Source of the DNA: Diadophis punctatus similis
Taxonomy: Eukaryota > Chordata > Lepidosauria > Squamata > Dipsadidae
Reading direction: 5' to 3'
Length of the DNA stretch: 64,000 nucleotides
NCBI GenBank assembly: GCA_023053685.1
Contig: JALIGW010000001.1
Coordinates: 224,090,434 to 224,154,433 of the forward strand
In this document: piece after piece, positions 56,161 through 64,000 of the stretch
Layout of the letters: each line of letters starts with the position of its first letter
Numbering within the stretch: position 1 is the stretch's first letter
Notes under the pieces: model-generated
What the model was told of the DNA's origin: nothing
The model's database searches: none
What the model saw: only the letters and a program-made list of their open reading frames with translations
Program-made: the position numbers and the translations under genes

Positions 56161-56865
56161 GGGAAGCCCCTGATTTGGTGGGTGGCTGAAAAAACTCTGT
56201 GCTAAAATCCAAGCCTCGAATAACTTTTAGCCCCAGAGCAGAAGCTTTGTTTGTATTCTGGGGCTGAAAATCCTCCATGGTTGAAAATCCCTCCTGGATG
56301 TCAGCAGGGAGGGTTTTTTTTAGCCAGTCCCCAGAGCATAGTGGCTTCTCTGTTGGTTTTGTCCTTGTCGTTTAGCCTTCACCTCCCCATTTGCTAAGCA
56401 GCTAATACTGCTGCTCTCTCTTTGCCAGCTTTCCCCTTCTCATCTGCCAAGCAGCTAAAACTGCACTCTCTTCACAAACCTTTCTGAAGATGGTGCAGCT
56501 TTAGCCATATGTAGGAAATGTTTGCTAAGAAGTTGGGTCTGGAAAAAAAATGATCAACACAGTGAGGCGCTGGGTGCAAAAGGTGAAAAGTTTGATGCAG
56601 GAAATTTGGAGAGAAAGTAGCTGTGGGAATGAATGCTTCTGGCACTTGCTGAATCTTCCTGGGCACACTGTGCAGTTCTGGGGCTGCTTGCCAATCCACA
56701 AGGCAGGGTGCAGGACAGCAAAAACAACAGAGGTGGAAGGGAAATAGGTGAAGGGAGTTGGAGGTAGTCCCTTTTTCTCACCAAAGACCGATCCCAGAAT
56801 GGCTTGGATTGGGAGGGTACTCAGAGACCCATGATTTTTGGTTTTAGTTAACAATTGCAACTGTG
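56161..56865. other. Unassigned sequence
   Basis: Frames at 56472-56860 on the - strand run through C-rich, T-rich sequence without motifs. Confidence 0.45.
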
Positions 56866-56950
56866 ATCGATTTATTTATTTATTTATTTATTTATTTGGT
56901 TTTCTTATATGCCGCCCAACTCCCGAGGGACTCTACAGCTGCAAGGAAGG
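56866..56950 (-). mobile_element. CR1 3'-end fragment
   Basis: (TTTA)n, then TATGCCGCCCAACTCCCGAG and GGGACTCT, the reverse complement of a CR1 3' end as at 2730-2770. Only the terminal ~80 bp. Confidence 0.6.
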
Positions 56951-57171
56951 AGGCCCTTAAAGGAGGAGTTAAGAAATATTCTCGCTTTGGATTCTATGGG
57001 GGGGGGGGGGAGAGAGATCAAACACTTCTTAGGCTATATCAGGCACTCCCATGGGAAGCTTGGCAGTTTGGTGAGATTCTTGTGAACTGTTGAATCAACC
57101 ATAAAGAAACCTTTTAATCTAATTTCCAGAGCTGTTCTGGTTGCCTGTGTAAGAAATAAGAATTCAAAAAT

Positions 57172-57236
57172 AAAAAGTATGATGGGGTTGGACGAGATGA
57201 CCTACGGGGTCCCTTCTAATTATATTAATCTGTTAT
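57172..57236 (+). mobile_element. CR1-type 3' terminus fragment
   Basis: GATGGGGTTGGACGAGATGA, then GGGGTCCCTTCTAATTAT, the common CR1 terminal wording. Confidence 0.6.
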
Positions 57237-57424
57237 CAAATGAAATGTACTGCTCTGTATCTGCATGCTTTGTTTTTATACTTTTGACATGCTCCATTGT
57301 TATGCCTTTTTAAGTTTTTTTGGGAAGGGGGTTGTTATAATCTCTTTGAATGTTGAATTTTTATCTTTAGAATAGAACCTTATCCAATTAGAGAAATGTT
57401 GATAAGTTTCTGTTTTGCTTTTCA

Positions 57425-58138
57425 TTAAATAGCAAAACCATATTGAGAATAATGATCAACAATACTAAGAATATAGTTAACTCCACCTAAACTTGGTTTC
57501 TTAGGTCCTATTAGATCAACAAACACAACATCTAATGGTGATGTTGTTTTGAAACCATTATACCTATTTGCAGGAGTAACCTTGCTTTTTTCTTGATTAC
57601 AGGCATTGCAATTCAGATACTTAGAACATGGTTTTATTTTAATTCCTTTAGCCAATTCTACAGTTTTCTGTAACAATTTAAAATTCAAATGCCCCATTCT
57701 TCTGTGGAGTAAATGTATGCAATTGTTATGAGGTTGTTTGTTCTCAAATACTGAATTTGCTTTTTCTACTGGGTTTTCATGCAGTATATATAGACCATTT
57801 TCTAATCTAGCTATAACATTGTTACCTTCTTTCTGAATTGTACATTTATCATCCATAAATGTTACACTGTAACCTGCTTTGACCAATATTTGCACAGATA
57901 ATAGATTATAAACCAATCTTGGCATATATAACATTGGCAGTTTGTCATTGATTCCTGAACAATATGCATTTCCTTCACCATTTGCTTTCATCTTCCAACC
58001 GTTTGCTAATGCAACATATTGACTACTTTTCTGCATCTTTACAAACTTTTCCTTATTGTTTGTTATACAGCTAGTAGCCCCACTATCTATAACCCATAAA
58101 TCATAGTTTATTTTATTTGTTATGTTATGCATCGTCAA
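57425..58138 (-). pseudogene. Copia protease and integrase N-terminus
   Basis: Protease active site LWVIDSGATSCI, followed by MPRLVYNLLSVQILVKAGY. The GAG-pre-integrase domain has HLLHRRMGHLNFKLL and CNACNQEKSK (HHCC zinc site), then an integrase core start LDVVFVDLIGP and ILSIVDHYSQYGF. The open frame ends with the element at 57425. Confidence 0.9.
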
Positions 58139-58139
58139 A

Positions 58140-58898
58140 CTAACATTTTTGTGTTCTCTCTGATCATTTCTGATATTCTGCTTTCTATTCTTTCTACAAA
58201 ACTTGGCTAAATGTCCTCTAGCCCCACAAGTAAAACATTTTCTAACAAAATAAACATTAGGAACATTAGAAGATGTCTTCTCTTCATCTTGTGGATGTTT
58301 TCTTCTCGTCTTCTGGACTCCTTAAGTAGTCTTCCAGTTAAACCAGGTAGAGTCAGTTCATCCCTAGTCAAAACCTCGAAGGAAGAAACATAATCATCAT
58401 AGCTATAGTCCAGTGAAGACAGAATCATGTACACCTGCTGTAACTCTGTATAAATCAGTTCCTTTTTCATGCAGTTCCTGAAGAATCTTCTTCATATTCT
58501 CCAAATGAGTGAGCATATCGCCTCCTTTCATTAAACGAGTTCGAAAAAGTTTTCTTGTTATATGAATGTGTGCACCAACACTATCCCTTACATAAATCTT
58601 TTTCAATGTCCCAACACTTTGCAGCTTGTTCTTCTCCACGAATATGGACAAGTTGCTGGTCATTTAGTGTTAGTCCAATTATACTTAATGCTCTATCATT
58701 GTCTCGTTTAAATTCAGCTAGCTTCTTCGCGTCTTCATCTTCTGTTGGATCCCAACCTGTTGTATCCGGTGGATTTGTTATCAAAGACCATAAGCCTTCA
58801 TTTTTCAAAAGTAGGCTACATTTTGTAGACCAAGTAGCATAGTTAGTGCCATCCAGCCGGGTTATCATTGATAGATACGTTGACTTTGCTTGAGCCAT
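58140..58898 (-). pseudogene. Copia gag
   Basis: Starts MAQAKSTYLSMITRLDGTNY, then WSTKCSLLLKNEGLW (the copia gag LDGxNYxxW signature), ALSIIGLTLNDQQL, RTRLMKGGDMLTHLENM and LSSLDYSYDDYV. The frame changes near 58403-58470; after it a degenerate Cys/His knuckle region (FVRKCFTCGARGHLAKFC-like, at about 58250-58195) precedes protease. Confidence 0.82.
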
Positions 58899-59005
58899 TT
58901 TTGCTGTAATACTTCTTAAACTTTCTGTTAATATTGAAACTGAATTTTCACATTCAATAACTTTTTACTTGCAACAAACCACTATCTCTACTCCTTAGAA
59001 ACTCA

Positions 59006-59019
59006 CTGGGCCCATAACC
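59006..59019 (-). promoter_or_regulatory. Copia primer-binding site for half tRNA-iMet
   Basis: Fourteen bases, GGTTATGGGCCCAG on the - strand, match the complement of the anticodon stem-loop of vertebrate initiator tRNA-Met. Copia-group elements prime from such an internal tRNA fragment. It lies two bases after the LTR end. Confidence 0.82.
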
Positions 59020-59021
59020 AA

Positions 59022-59543
59022 TGTTAAGGAGTTATTGTGCTGTTAAGCACATACACAGCGAAATGTGTTGTAGTAATGGTGTTGCAGTTTGATATGAATG
59101 CTATTCAGTCAATAAACAGAATATCTTTAGTATGTACAAAATAGTTTTTACTTGAATAGTAGCAAAGTTAAATAGGAAGTCCAAGTCATACACAGTTATT
59201 CAGTCAATGCGAAGTTTCTTCTTCTTGCCTATCTTTGTTTTAACTCACAAAGATTACAGCTATCACTTAATTCTATACTATTACAGATAGTTACTCTTCT
59301 TTTCACAGCAATTCCACACAGCCATAAAGTAATCTACTCTCAGTAAAGCAGCAGAGAGTCTTCAATCCGGAACACACCGTCAAACACCACTCATCACACT
59401 AAACCACCAACCACATTGAGCATGCTCTCTTGCTTGCTTATATAGTAATCATCCACAATACATTTAAAGCAATATACACATAACAATGATTTGTGGCTTA
59501 ATCATATATTAACACACCCAATCTTTTGAACAGGGTTCTAACA
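59022..59543 (-). repeat. 5' LTR of the copia element
   Basis: On the - strand begins TGTTAGAACCC and ends CTCCTTAACA. A TATA-like CTATATAAGC lies near 59440. No second LTR is present in the window. Confidence 0.8.
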
Positions 59544-59712
59544 AATTCGACACAGACATGGCTTTCAGAGCTGTTCTTTTACAGATGGATAAGAAGAAAT
59601 GACTGATAGATTGTGCCTTTTACTCCAGAGCATTAAAACCCTAGAAAGAAATTATGACATCATTAACAAGGAGTAGCTTGTTAGGAGCTATAAAGGCAGC
59701 TTTGGGGCAATG
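59544..59712 (+). pseudogene. Ty3/gypsy RNase H fragment
   Basis: Directly beside the copia LTR the + strand reads DMAFRAVLLQMDKKK, then a TGA, and CAFYSRALK, then a short frame change and ERNYD-like sequence, the conserved start of gypsy RNase H. Too short to classify further. Confidence 0.6.
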
Positions 59713-59809
59713 ATGTCATTGGCTGGAGGGGGCTTCTTTATTGGTGAAAACTGCACTGATCACATGAATTTGGAATTGTTATAGAAAACTCAACCTGTTT
59801 TCCCTAGCC

Positions 59810-59944
59810 CTGGGGTGTCAAACTCACAGCGTCATGGCAGCATCACGTGGTGTATCGGGACTTTTTTCCCCTTTACAAAACTGGGCATGGGTGTGGCCAG
59901 TATGTGACGCATCTGGCCTGCAGTCTGGGAGTTTGACAGCCCTA
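59810..59944. mobile_element. Short hAT MITE with perfect 8-bp TSD
   Basis: Ends CTGGGGTGTCAAACTC and GAGTTTGACAGCCCTA. Target duplication CCCTAGCC at 59802-59809 and 59945-59952 is exact. An internally deleted relative of 1831-2644, 135 bp long. Confidence 0.88.
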
Positions 59945-60221
59945 CCCTAGCCAGTGTTTCTCTCACTTTGACCTTTATACTGCTATGTTCCAGGATAGCG
60001 TAATTTGTTGCTGTAAGCTGTGTCTCACAAGACTGAGTATTTATAGGTGCAGCACAAGCCCCCATAAAGATTTTACAGTCTTGTAACTTTGGTTGAGACC
60101 ATGCAGGTACTGCCTGAGAAACTTTGGGGCAGGACAGCTTGTCCAGGATTTGTTCCCCAGAATGAAAACTCAGCAGCAGTGAGACCTGTTATGTGGGGGC
60201 CTGGATGGATTACCTCTAGGG

Positions 60222-60510
60222 CAGTGATGGCAAACCTATGGCACGTGTGCCACAGGTAGCACGTGGAGCCATATCTGAGAGCACGCAAGGCTTTGCCCAA
60301 TGTCAGCTCCAGCGTATATGCGCATGCTGGCCATCTGATTTTCGGTCTTCTTTTTGGCCGTTTTCACTCTCCCCAGGCTTCAGGAAAGCCTCCTGAACCC
60401 TGGGGACGGTGAAAAACAGCCCAACAGGCCAACTGGAAGTTCGGAAACGAACTTCTGATGTTGGCCCATTTTTCGCCATCTCCAGGGTTCAGGAGGCTTT
60501 CCTGAACCTT
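60222..60510. mobile_element. hAT MITE of the CAGTGATGGCGAACC family, truncated
   Basis: The left end CAGTGATGGCAAACC, then CTATGGCACGTGTGCCACAG, matches the element at 23395. The right end is lost where Tc1 sequence begins. Its 3' portion is shared with unit A near 54606-54680. Confidence 0.75.
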
Positions 60511-60524
60511 TGTTGAAGCATATT

Positions 60525-60792
60525 TGGCAGCAATTGCAGCCTCGGGTCTTTTTGGGTATGATGCAACAAGCTTTGTACACCTGGATTGGGGAATTTTCTG
60601 TCATTCTTCCTTGCAAATCCTCTCATGCTCAGTCAGGTTGGATGACGACCGCCAGTGGACAGCCATTTTCAGGTCCCTCCAGAAATGCTCGTTAGGGTTC
60701 AAGTCAGGGCTCTGGTTGGGCCACTCTAGGACATTCATAGAGTTTTCCCTAAGCCATGGCACTGCCGCCTGTCCCCCCTCCCAGCCCCACAA
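60525..60792 (-). pseudogene. Tc1/mariner transposase fragment, unit B
   Basis: Reads LEWPNQSPDLNPNEHFWRD, then LKMAVHWRSSSNLTEHERI, the C-terminal catalytic region of Tc1-type transposases (the last acidic residue is the E of NEHFW). The catalytic N-terminal half is missing. Confidence 0.85.
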
Positions 60793-60964
60793 GAAAACAA
60801 TATGAAAAATTATAATTATTTCTTGAATATCAAGTATGCAATGTATTTTATAGGAACTGAAGAGAATATGACCATGTATTGCAACTGAATCTCTCTATAT
60901 TTCTAAAATATTAACAGTCAAAAGACACTTATGCAGATCAAACTGAAAGTAAATAGTCACTTAC

Positions 60965-61135
60965 TCCAATGTCTCTATTGTGCATTGTGGATGTTTCAGC
61001 CCATCACACAATCGTTCCATTGTTTTGTCATCTCGAGCCTCGCTGTTCAAGCATAACCATCTCAATCTCTGGTTTTTGCTGAATACTTTTGCAAGATGCC
61101 TGCTGCAAGATTCAGTCAGGATCTTTCCAGAAAGT
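60965..61135 (-). CDS. NLRP-type leucine-rich-repeat exon, copy B
   Basis: Also 171 nt, with acceptor CTGCAG and donor GTAAGT, same phases as copy A. Encodes LSGKILTESCSRHLAKVF, LRWLCLNSEARDDK and LCDGLKHPQCTIETLE. Differences from copy A cluster in the variable LRR positions (for example MLCLDIQNT against WLCLNSEAR), while the scaffold is unchanged. On the - strand it would precede copy A in the transcript. Confidence 0.82.
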
Positions 61136-61210
61136 CTGCAGTCCAAAATAATCACAATTATTTCTTGAAAAATAATTATGGATTGTATTTTTATAGGAAT
61201 TCAAGGGAAT

Positions 61211-62967
61211 TTTATTTATTTATTTTATTTATTTATTTAAACGCTCTTATAGGCCGCCCAATCCCATGGGACTCAGGGCGGCGTACAGCATGAGTAAGAA
61301 GCGTACAATTTAAAAACAGTAATCATAAATTTAAATTAAAAATATAATTAAAAAGAAGACATTATAAAACACAACATTCAGGGGGAATTTGATTATCCTA
61401 TTCACCCCATCTGCCGGAAGAGCCATGTTTTTAAGGCTTTACGGAAGGCCAGTAGGGTGGGGATAGTCCGGATCTCTGGTGGAAGATGGTTCCAGAGGGA
61501 CGGGGCTCCCACAGAGAAGGCCCTCCCCCGCGGCCCCGCCAATCGACATTGTTTGGCCGACGGGACCCGGAGGAGGCCCTCTCTGTGGGATCTAACCGGT
61601 CTTAGGGAGGTATGTGGTAGGATGCGGTCCCGCAGGTAACCTGGCCCTGAGCCATGTAGGGCTTTAAAGGTAACGACCAACACCTTAAATTGCACCCGGA
61701 GACTAACTGGTAGCCAATGCAGCTGGCGAAGGATGGGTGTTACGTGGGTGTATCTCGGTACACCCACTACTGCACGCGCAGCTGCATTCTGTACCAGCTG
61801 GAGTCTCCGAATGCTCTTCGAGGGTAGCCCCATGTAGAGCGCATTACAGTAGTCAAGCCGTGAGGTGACAAGGGCATGAGTGACTGTGAGCAAGGCCTCC
61901 CTCTCCAAGTAAGGTCGCAATTGGTGCACAAGACGGATTTGTGCAAAGGTCCCCCTAGCCACAGCTGAAAGATGTTGCTCCAATTTTAGCTGTGGATCTA
62001 GGAGGACACCCAAATTGCGAACCTGTTCTGAGGGAGTCAATTTTTCTCCCCCGAGAACCAAGGAGGGACAGTCGACATAGTCCTTGGGAGGCAATATCCA
62101 GAGCCACTCAGTCTTGTCTGGGTTGAGCCTGAGTCTGTTCACTCCCATCCAGACCCTCACATCGTCCAGGCAGCGGCACATTACATCAACTGCTTCACTG
62201 AACTGACACGGGGTGGAGATGTACAACTGGGTATCGTCAGCATACTGCTGATACCTCACCCCATGCCGTCGGATGATCTCACCCAGCAGTTTCATGTAAA
62301 TGTTAAACAGGATGGGAGAGAGGACCGAGCCCTGTGGCACCCCGCAAACCAGGGGCCTAGGGGCCGACCTCTGTCCTCCTGTCAACACCGACTGCGTCCT
62401 GTCAGAGAGATAGGAGGAGAACCACCATAAAACAGTGCCTCCCACTCCCATCTCCCCAAGACGACGCAGAAGGATACCATGGTCAATGGTATCGAAAGCC
62501 GCTGAGAGGTCAAGTAGCACCAGGATGGAGGAGTAACCCCCATCCCGGGCTCGCCAGAGATCATCCATCAGTGCGACCAAAGCAGTCTCTGTACTGTAGC
62601 CGCGCCTGAAGCCCGATTGAAAGGGATCCAGATAATCAGTATCCTCCAATAGCCGCAGGAGTTGGAGCGACACCACCTTCTCGACAACTTTACCCAAGAA
62701 GGGTAAGTTGGAGACTGGACGGAAGTTCTTTAAATCCGCTGGGTCCAGGGAAGGCTTCTTGAGGAGGGGCCTCACCACCGCAGCTTTTAAAGGCTGTGGG
62801 ATGGATCCCTCTCTCAAAGAAGCGATCACAACCGCCTGGAGCCAGCCGCGTGTCACCTCCCTGCTAGCGGAGACCAGCCAGGAGGGGCACGGGTCCAATA
62901 AACAGGTGGAGGCGCTCATCGCTCCTATGGCCTTGTCCACATCCTCAGGATGTGGTATGGCAACTGT
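61211..62967 (-). mobile_element. CR1 LINE, 5' truncated, inserted in unit B
   Basis: 3' tail (TTTA)n at 61211-61240; 5' truncation at 62950. Comparison with unit A gives the empty site. A GGAAT duplication is at 61206-61210 and 62968-62972. Bases 62951-62967 are filler resembling the adjacent flank. Confidence 0.9.
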
Positions 62968-62985
62968 GGAATGTATGTATGGCAA
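61402..62985 (-). CDS. CR1 ORF2 fragment: reverse transcriptase and C-terminus, open
   Basis: An uninterrupted 527-codon frame; the first ~12 residues come from filler and flank. All RT blocks are present: RPLLKKPSLDP, FRPVSNLPFLGK, QSGFRRGYSTETAL, LLDLSAAFDTIDHG, YADDTQLYIS, LRLNPDKTEWLW and the C-terminal LPPEIRTIPT...KTWLF. The endonuclease is missing, so it cannot mobilise itself, but lack of stops shows a young insertion. Confidence 0.92.
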   Translation of the reverse strand: MPYIHSTVAIPHPEDVDKAIGAMSASTCLLDPCPSWLVSASREVTRGWLQAVVIASLREGSIPQPLKAAVVRPLLKKPSLDPADLKNFRPVSNLPFLGKVVEKVVSLQLLRLLEDTDYLDPFQSGFRRGYSTETALVALMDDLWRARDGGYSSILVLLDLSAAFDTIDHGILLRRLGEMGVGGTVLWWFSSYLSDRTQSVLTGGQRSAPRPLVCGVPQGSVLSPILFNIYMKLLGEIIRRHGVRYQQYADDTQLYISTPCQFSEAVDVMCRCLDDVRVWMGVNRLRLNPDKTEWLWILPPKDYVDCPSLVLGGEKLTPSEQVRNLGVLLDPQLKLEQHLSAVARGTFAQIRLVHQLRPYLEREALLTVTHALVTSRLDYCNALYMGLPSKSIRRLQLVQNAAARAVVGVPRYTHVTPILRQLHWLPVSLRVQFKVLVVTFKALHGSGPGYLRDRILPHTSLRPVRSHREGLLRVPSAKQCRLAGPRGRAFSVGAPSLWNHLPPEIRTIPTLLAFRKALKTWLFRQMG

Positions 62986-63440
62986 CTGAACTGCTTTTCC
63001 TTGGATATATTTTCAAAATATTACTCAATTTGGAATATTTGTGTTCATCAAACTGAAAGGAATAAATGGTGACATATTGTAGTTTTGTAAGAAATTCACA
63101 TATTCACTTATTACAATTTTGACTGAAAGATTCTTCACAGATTATATTTTCTAAAATGAAATTCTTTAAGTGGAATATCGTACTATGGGTAAAGATGATG
63201 ATGCTAAATGAACAGACTTATGACTCATGCCTTCAATTATGGCCATTGAAGCACCTCCTTAGTCATGTGATTGTGATCTGGGCACTTGGCAACGCTTATA
63301 AAAAGCTGTCCAATGTCTTATAATCTTGTTATTGCCATTTGCAATTTTTCCCCACTGATTTCCCTAGAAAGCCCATGCAAGACCCAGCAGGAAAGATCAC
63401 ACATCTTTTCTTTCTACCAGGAGGACTTGGCATGGAGGTT

Positions 63441-64000
63441 TTTTTTTTAATTCAAAAAGTTTTATTAGTACAAAGTACAAACATTTTTCTCTTTTTCTCC
63501 CTGCCTTCCCCCCAACCCCCTGCCTTCCCCCCCATCCCCCGCCCCCGACTTCCCAGAAAAAGCACAGGGTATAATATTCAATAAACATAAAATTAAAATA
63601 TACTAACAGATTATAGCTTCAAAATTTCTCTAGTTCTTTAACTCCTTGTTATTCAAAACCTTTTAAACACATTCTAAAAAAATTAACATATATCATTGTT
63701 AAACTATTTATATCTTCTTAATCTGGTACTTTTTTTGAATATAATCAGTCCATCTACTCCATTGCAATATATATCTCTCATTTGAATGATCTTTAAGATA
63801 TGATGACATTTTTGCCATTTCGGCCAGATGTACAACTTTTAATGTCCATTCCTCGATGGTAGGTATGTCTTCTTTCTTCCAGTACTGTGCTACCAGCAAC
63901 CTGGCAGCTGTTATCAAATTCAAAACCAATTTAGTCTCTATTACAGTCCAGTCCATAATTATTCCCAACAAAAAAACTGTGGTGTAAACTTAATCTTTTT
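63441..64000 (-). mobile_element. L1 LINE 3' end, continues past the window
   Basis: Poly-T at 63440-63449 (poly(A) on -), then a 3' UTR with the ACTAATAAAACTTTTTGAAT end shared with the HAL1-like element. ORF2 C-terminus at 63971-63708 reads LITAARLLVAQYWKKEDIPT and WTDYIQKKY. It interrupts unit B at the GGCATGGAGG site. Confidence 0.88.

Larger units (their letters stand above)
57425..59543 (-). mobile_element. Ty1/copia LTR retrotransposon, 3' truncated
   Basis: Read on the - strand: 5' LTR (59543-59022), primer site complementary to initiator tRNA-Met (59019-59006), gag (58898 to about 58140), protease and the start of integrase (58138-57425). Reverse transcriptase, RNase H and the 3' LTR are absent. 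Copia elements are uncommon in amniotes, which makes this copy notable. Confidence 0.9.
60445..63440. repeat. Segmental duplication, unit B
   Basis: The same order as unit A, with a 1.75-kb CR1 inserted at 61211-62967 and an L1 3' end from 63441. Without these it is about 1.2-1.3 kb, because roughly 200 bp present in unit A is missing. Confidence 0.85.

Overview
The window is vertebrate nuclear DNA, most likely from a squamate reptile and probably a snake. This is inferred from spliced exons with GT/AG boundaries and from the repeat mix: CR1 LINEs, L1 LINEs, a Rex1-like LINE, Penelope-like ends, tRNA-derived SINEs, many hAT and TA-flanked MITEs, and Ty3/gypsy and Ty1/copia LTR elements. About two thirds of the sequence is recognisable mobile DNA.

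The one host gene that can be read end to end is PGGHG (ATHL1, the GH65 collagen-glucosyl hydrolase). It lies on the + strand in twelve coding exons from 24984 to 42594. Splice phases agree at every junction and add up to 677 codons. All three carboxylates known to be essential in the human enzyme are retained (here D299, E428, E572). One codon is wrong: exon 4 carries an in-frame TGA at 28544-28546 where the family has arginine. The gene is therefore either a very recent pseudogene, polymorphic, or affected by a base error.

On the opposite strand downstream are two copies of a 171-nt NLRP-type leucine-rich-repeat exon (55132-55302 and 60965-61135). They sit inside a duplicated segment of about 1.5 kb. 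The second copy was later split by a CR1 insertion and an L1 insertion. In mammals NLRP6 neighbours PGGHG, so this may be an old linkage with changed order and orientation.

Layout. 1-1.8 kb: AT-rich, unassigned. 1.8-2.6 kb: hAT MITE with 8-bp TSD. 2.7-11.6 kb: a decayed CR1 on the - strand, split by a chromodomain Ty3/gypsy element (3212-9110) with two LTRs and a 5-bp TSD. 11.6-13.7 kb: unassigned segment, a 100-bp direct repeat and a CpG-rich stretch. 13.7-16.9 kb: two nested hAT MITEs. 17.2-18.2 kb: TA-flanked MITE. 18.4-24.9 kb: old repeats, more MITEs, a possible solo LTR and a CpG-rich block before PGGHG. 24.9-42.6 kb: PGGHG, with an ORF1-only L1 (HAL1-like) and a 5'-truncated L1 flanked by 414-bp direct repeats, both in intron 7. 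43.4-44.9 kb: TA-flanked MITE holding a >500-nt GC-rich foldback. 45.2-47 kb: L1 ORF2 fragment. 47-53.5 kb: two + strand copies of an unidentified repeat, a Rex1-like LINE and a cluster of one MITE family. 54-64 kb: NLRP exons, Tc1 remnants, a copia element with a half-tRNA primer site, CR1 and an L1 end.

Every transposon-encoded reading frame here is broken or partial, except the HAL1-like ORF1 and the truncated CR1 RT at 61.4-63 kb, which remain open. No CRISPR array, prokaryotic operon or tRNA/rRNA gene was seen.
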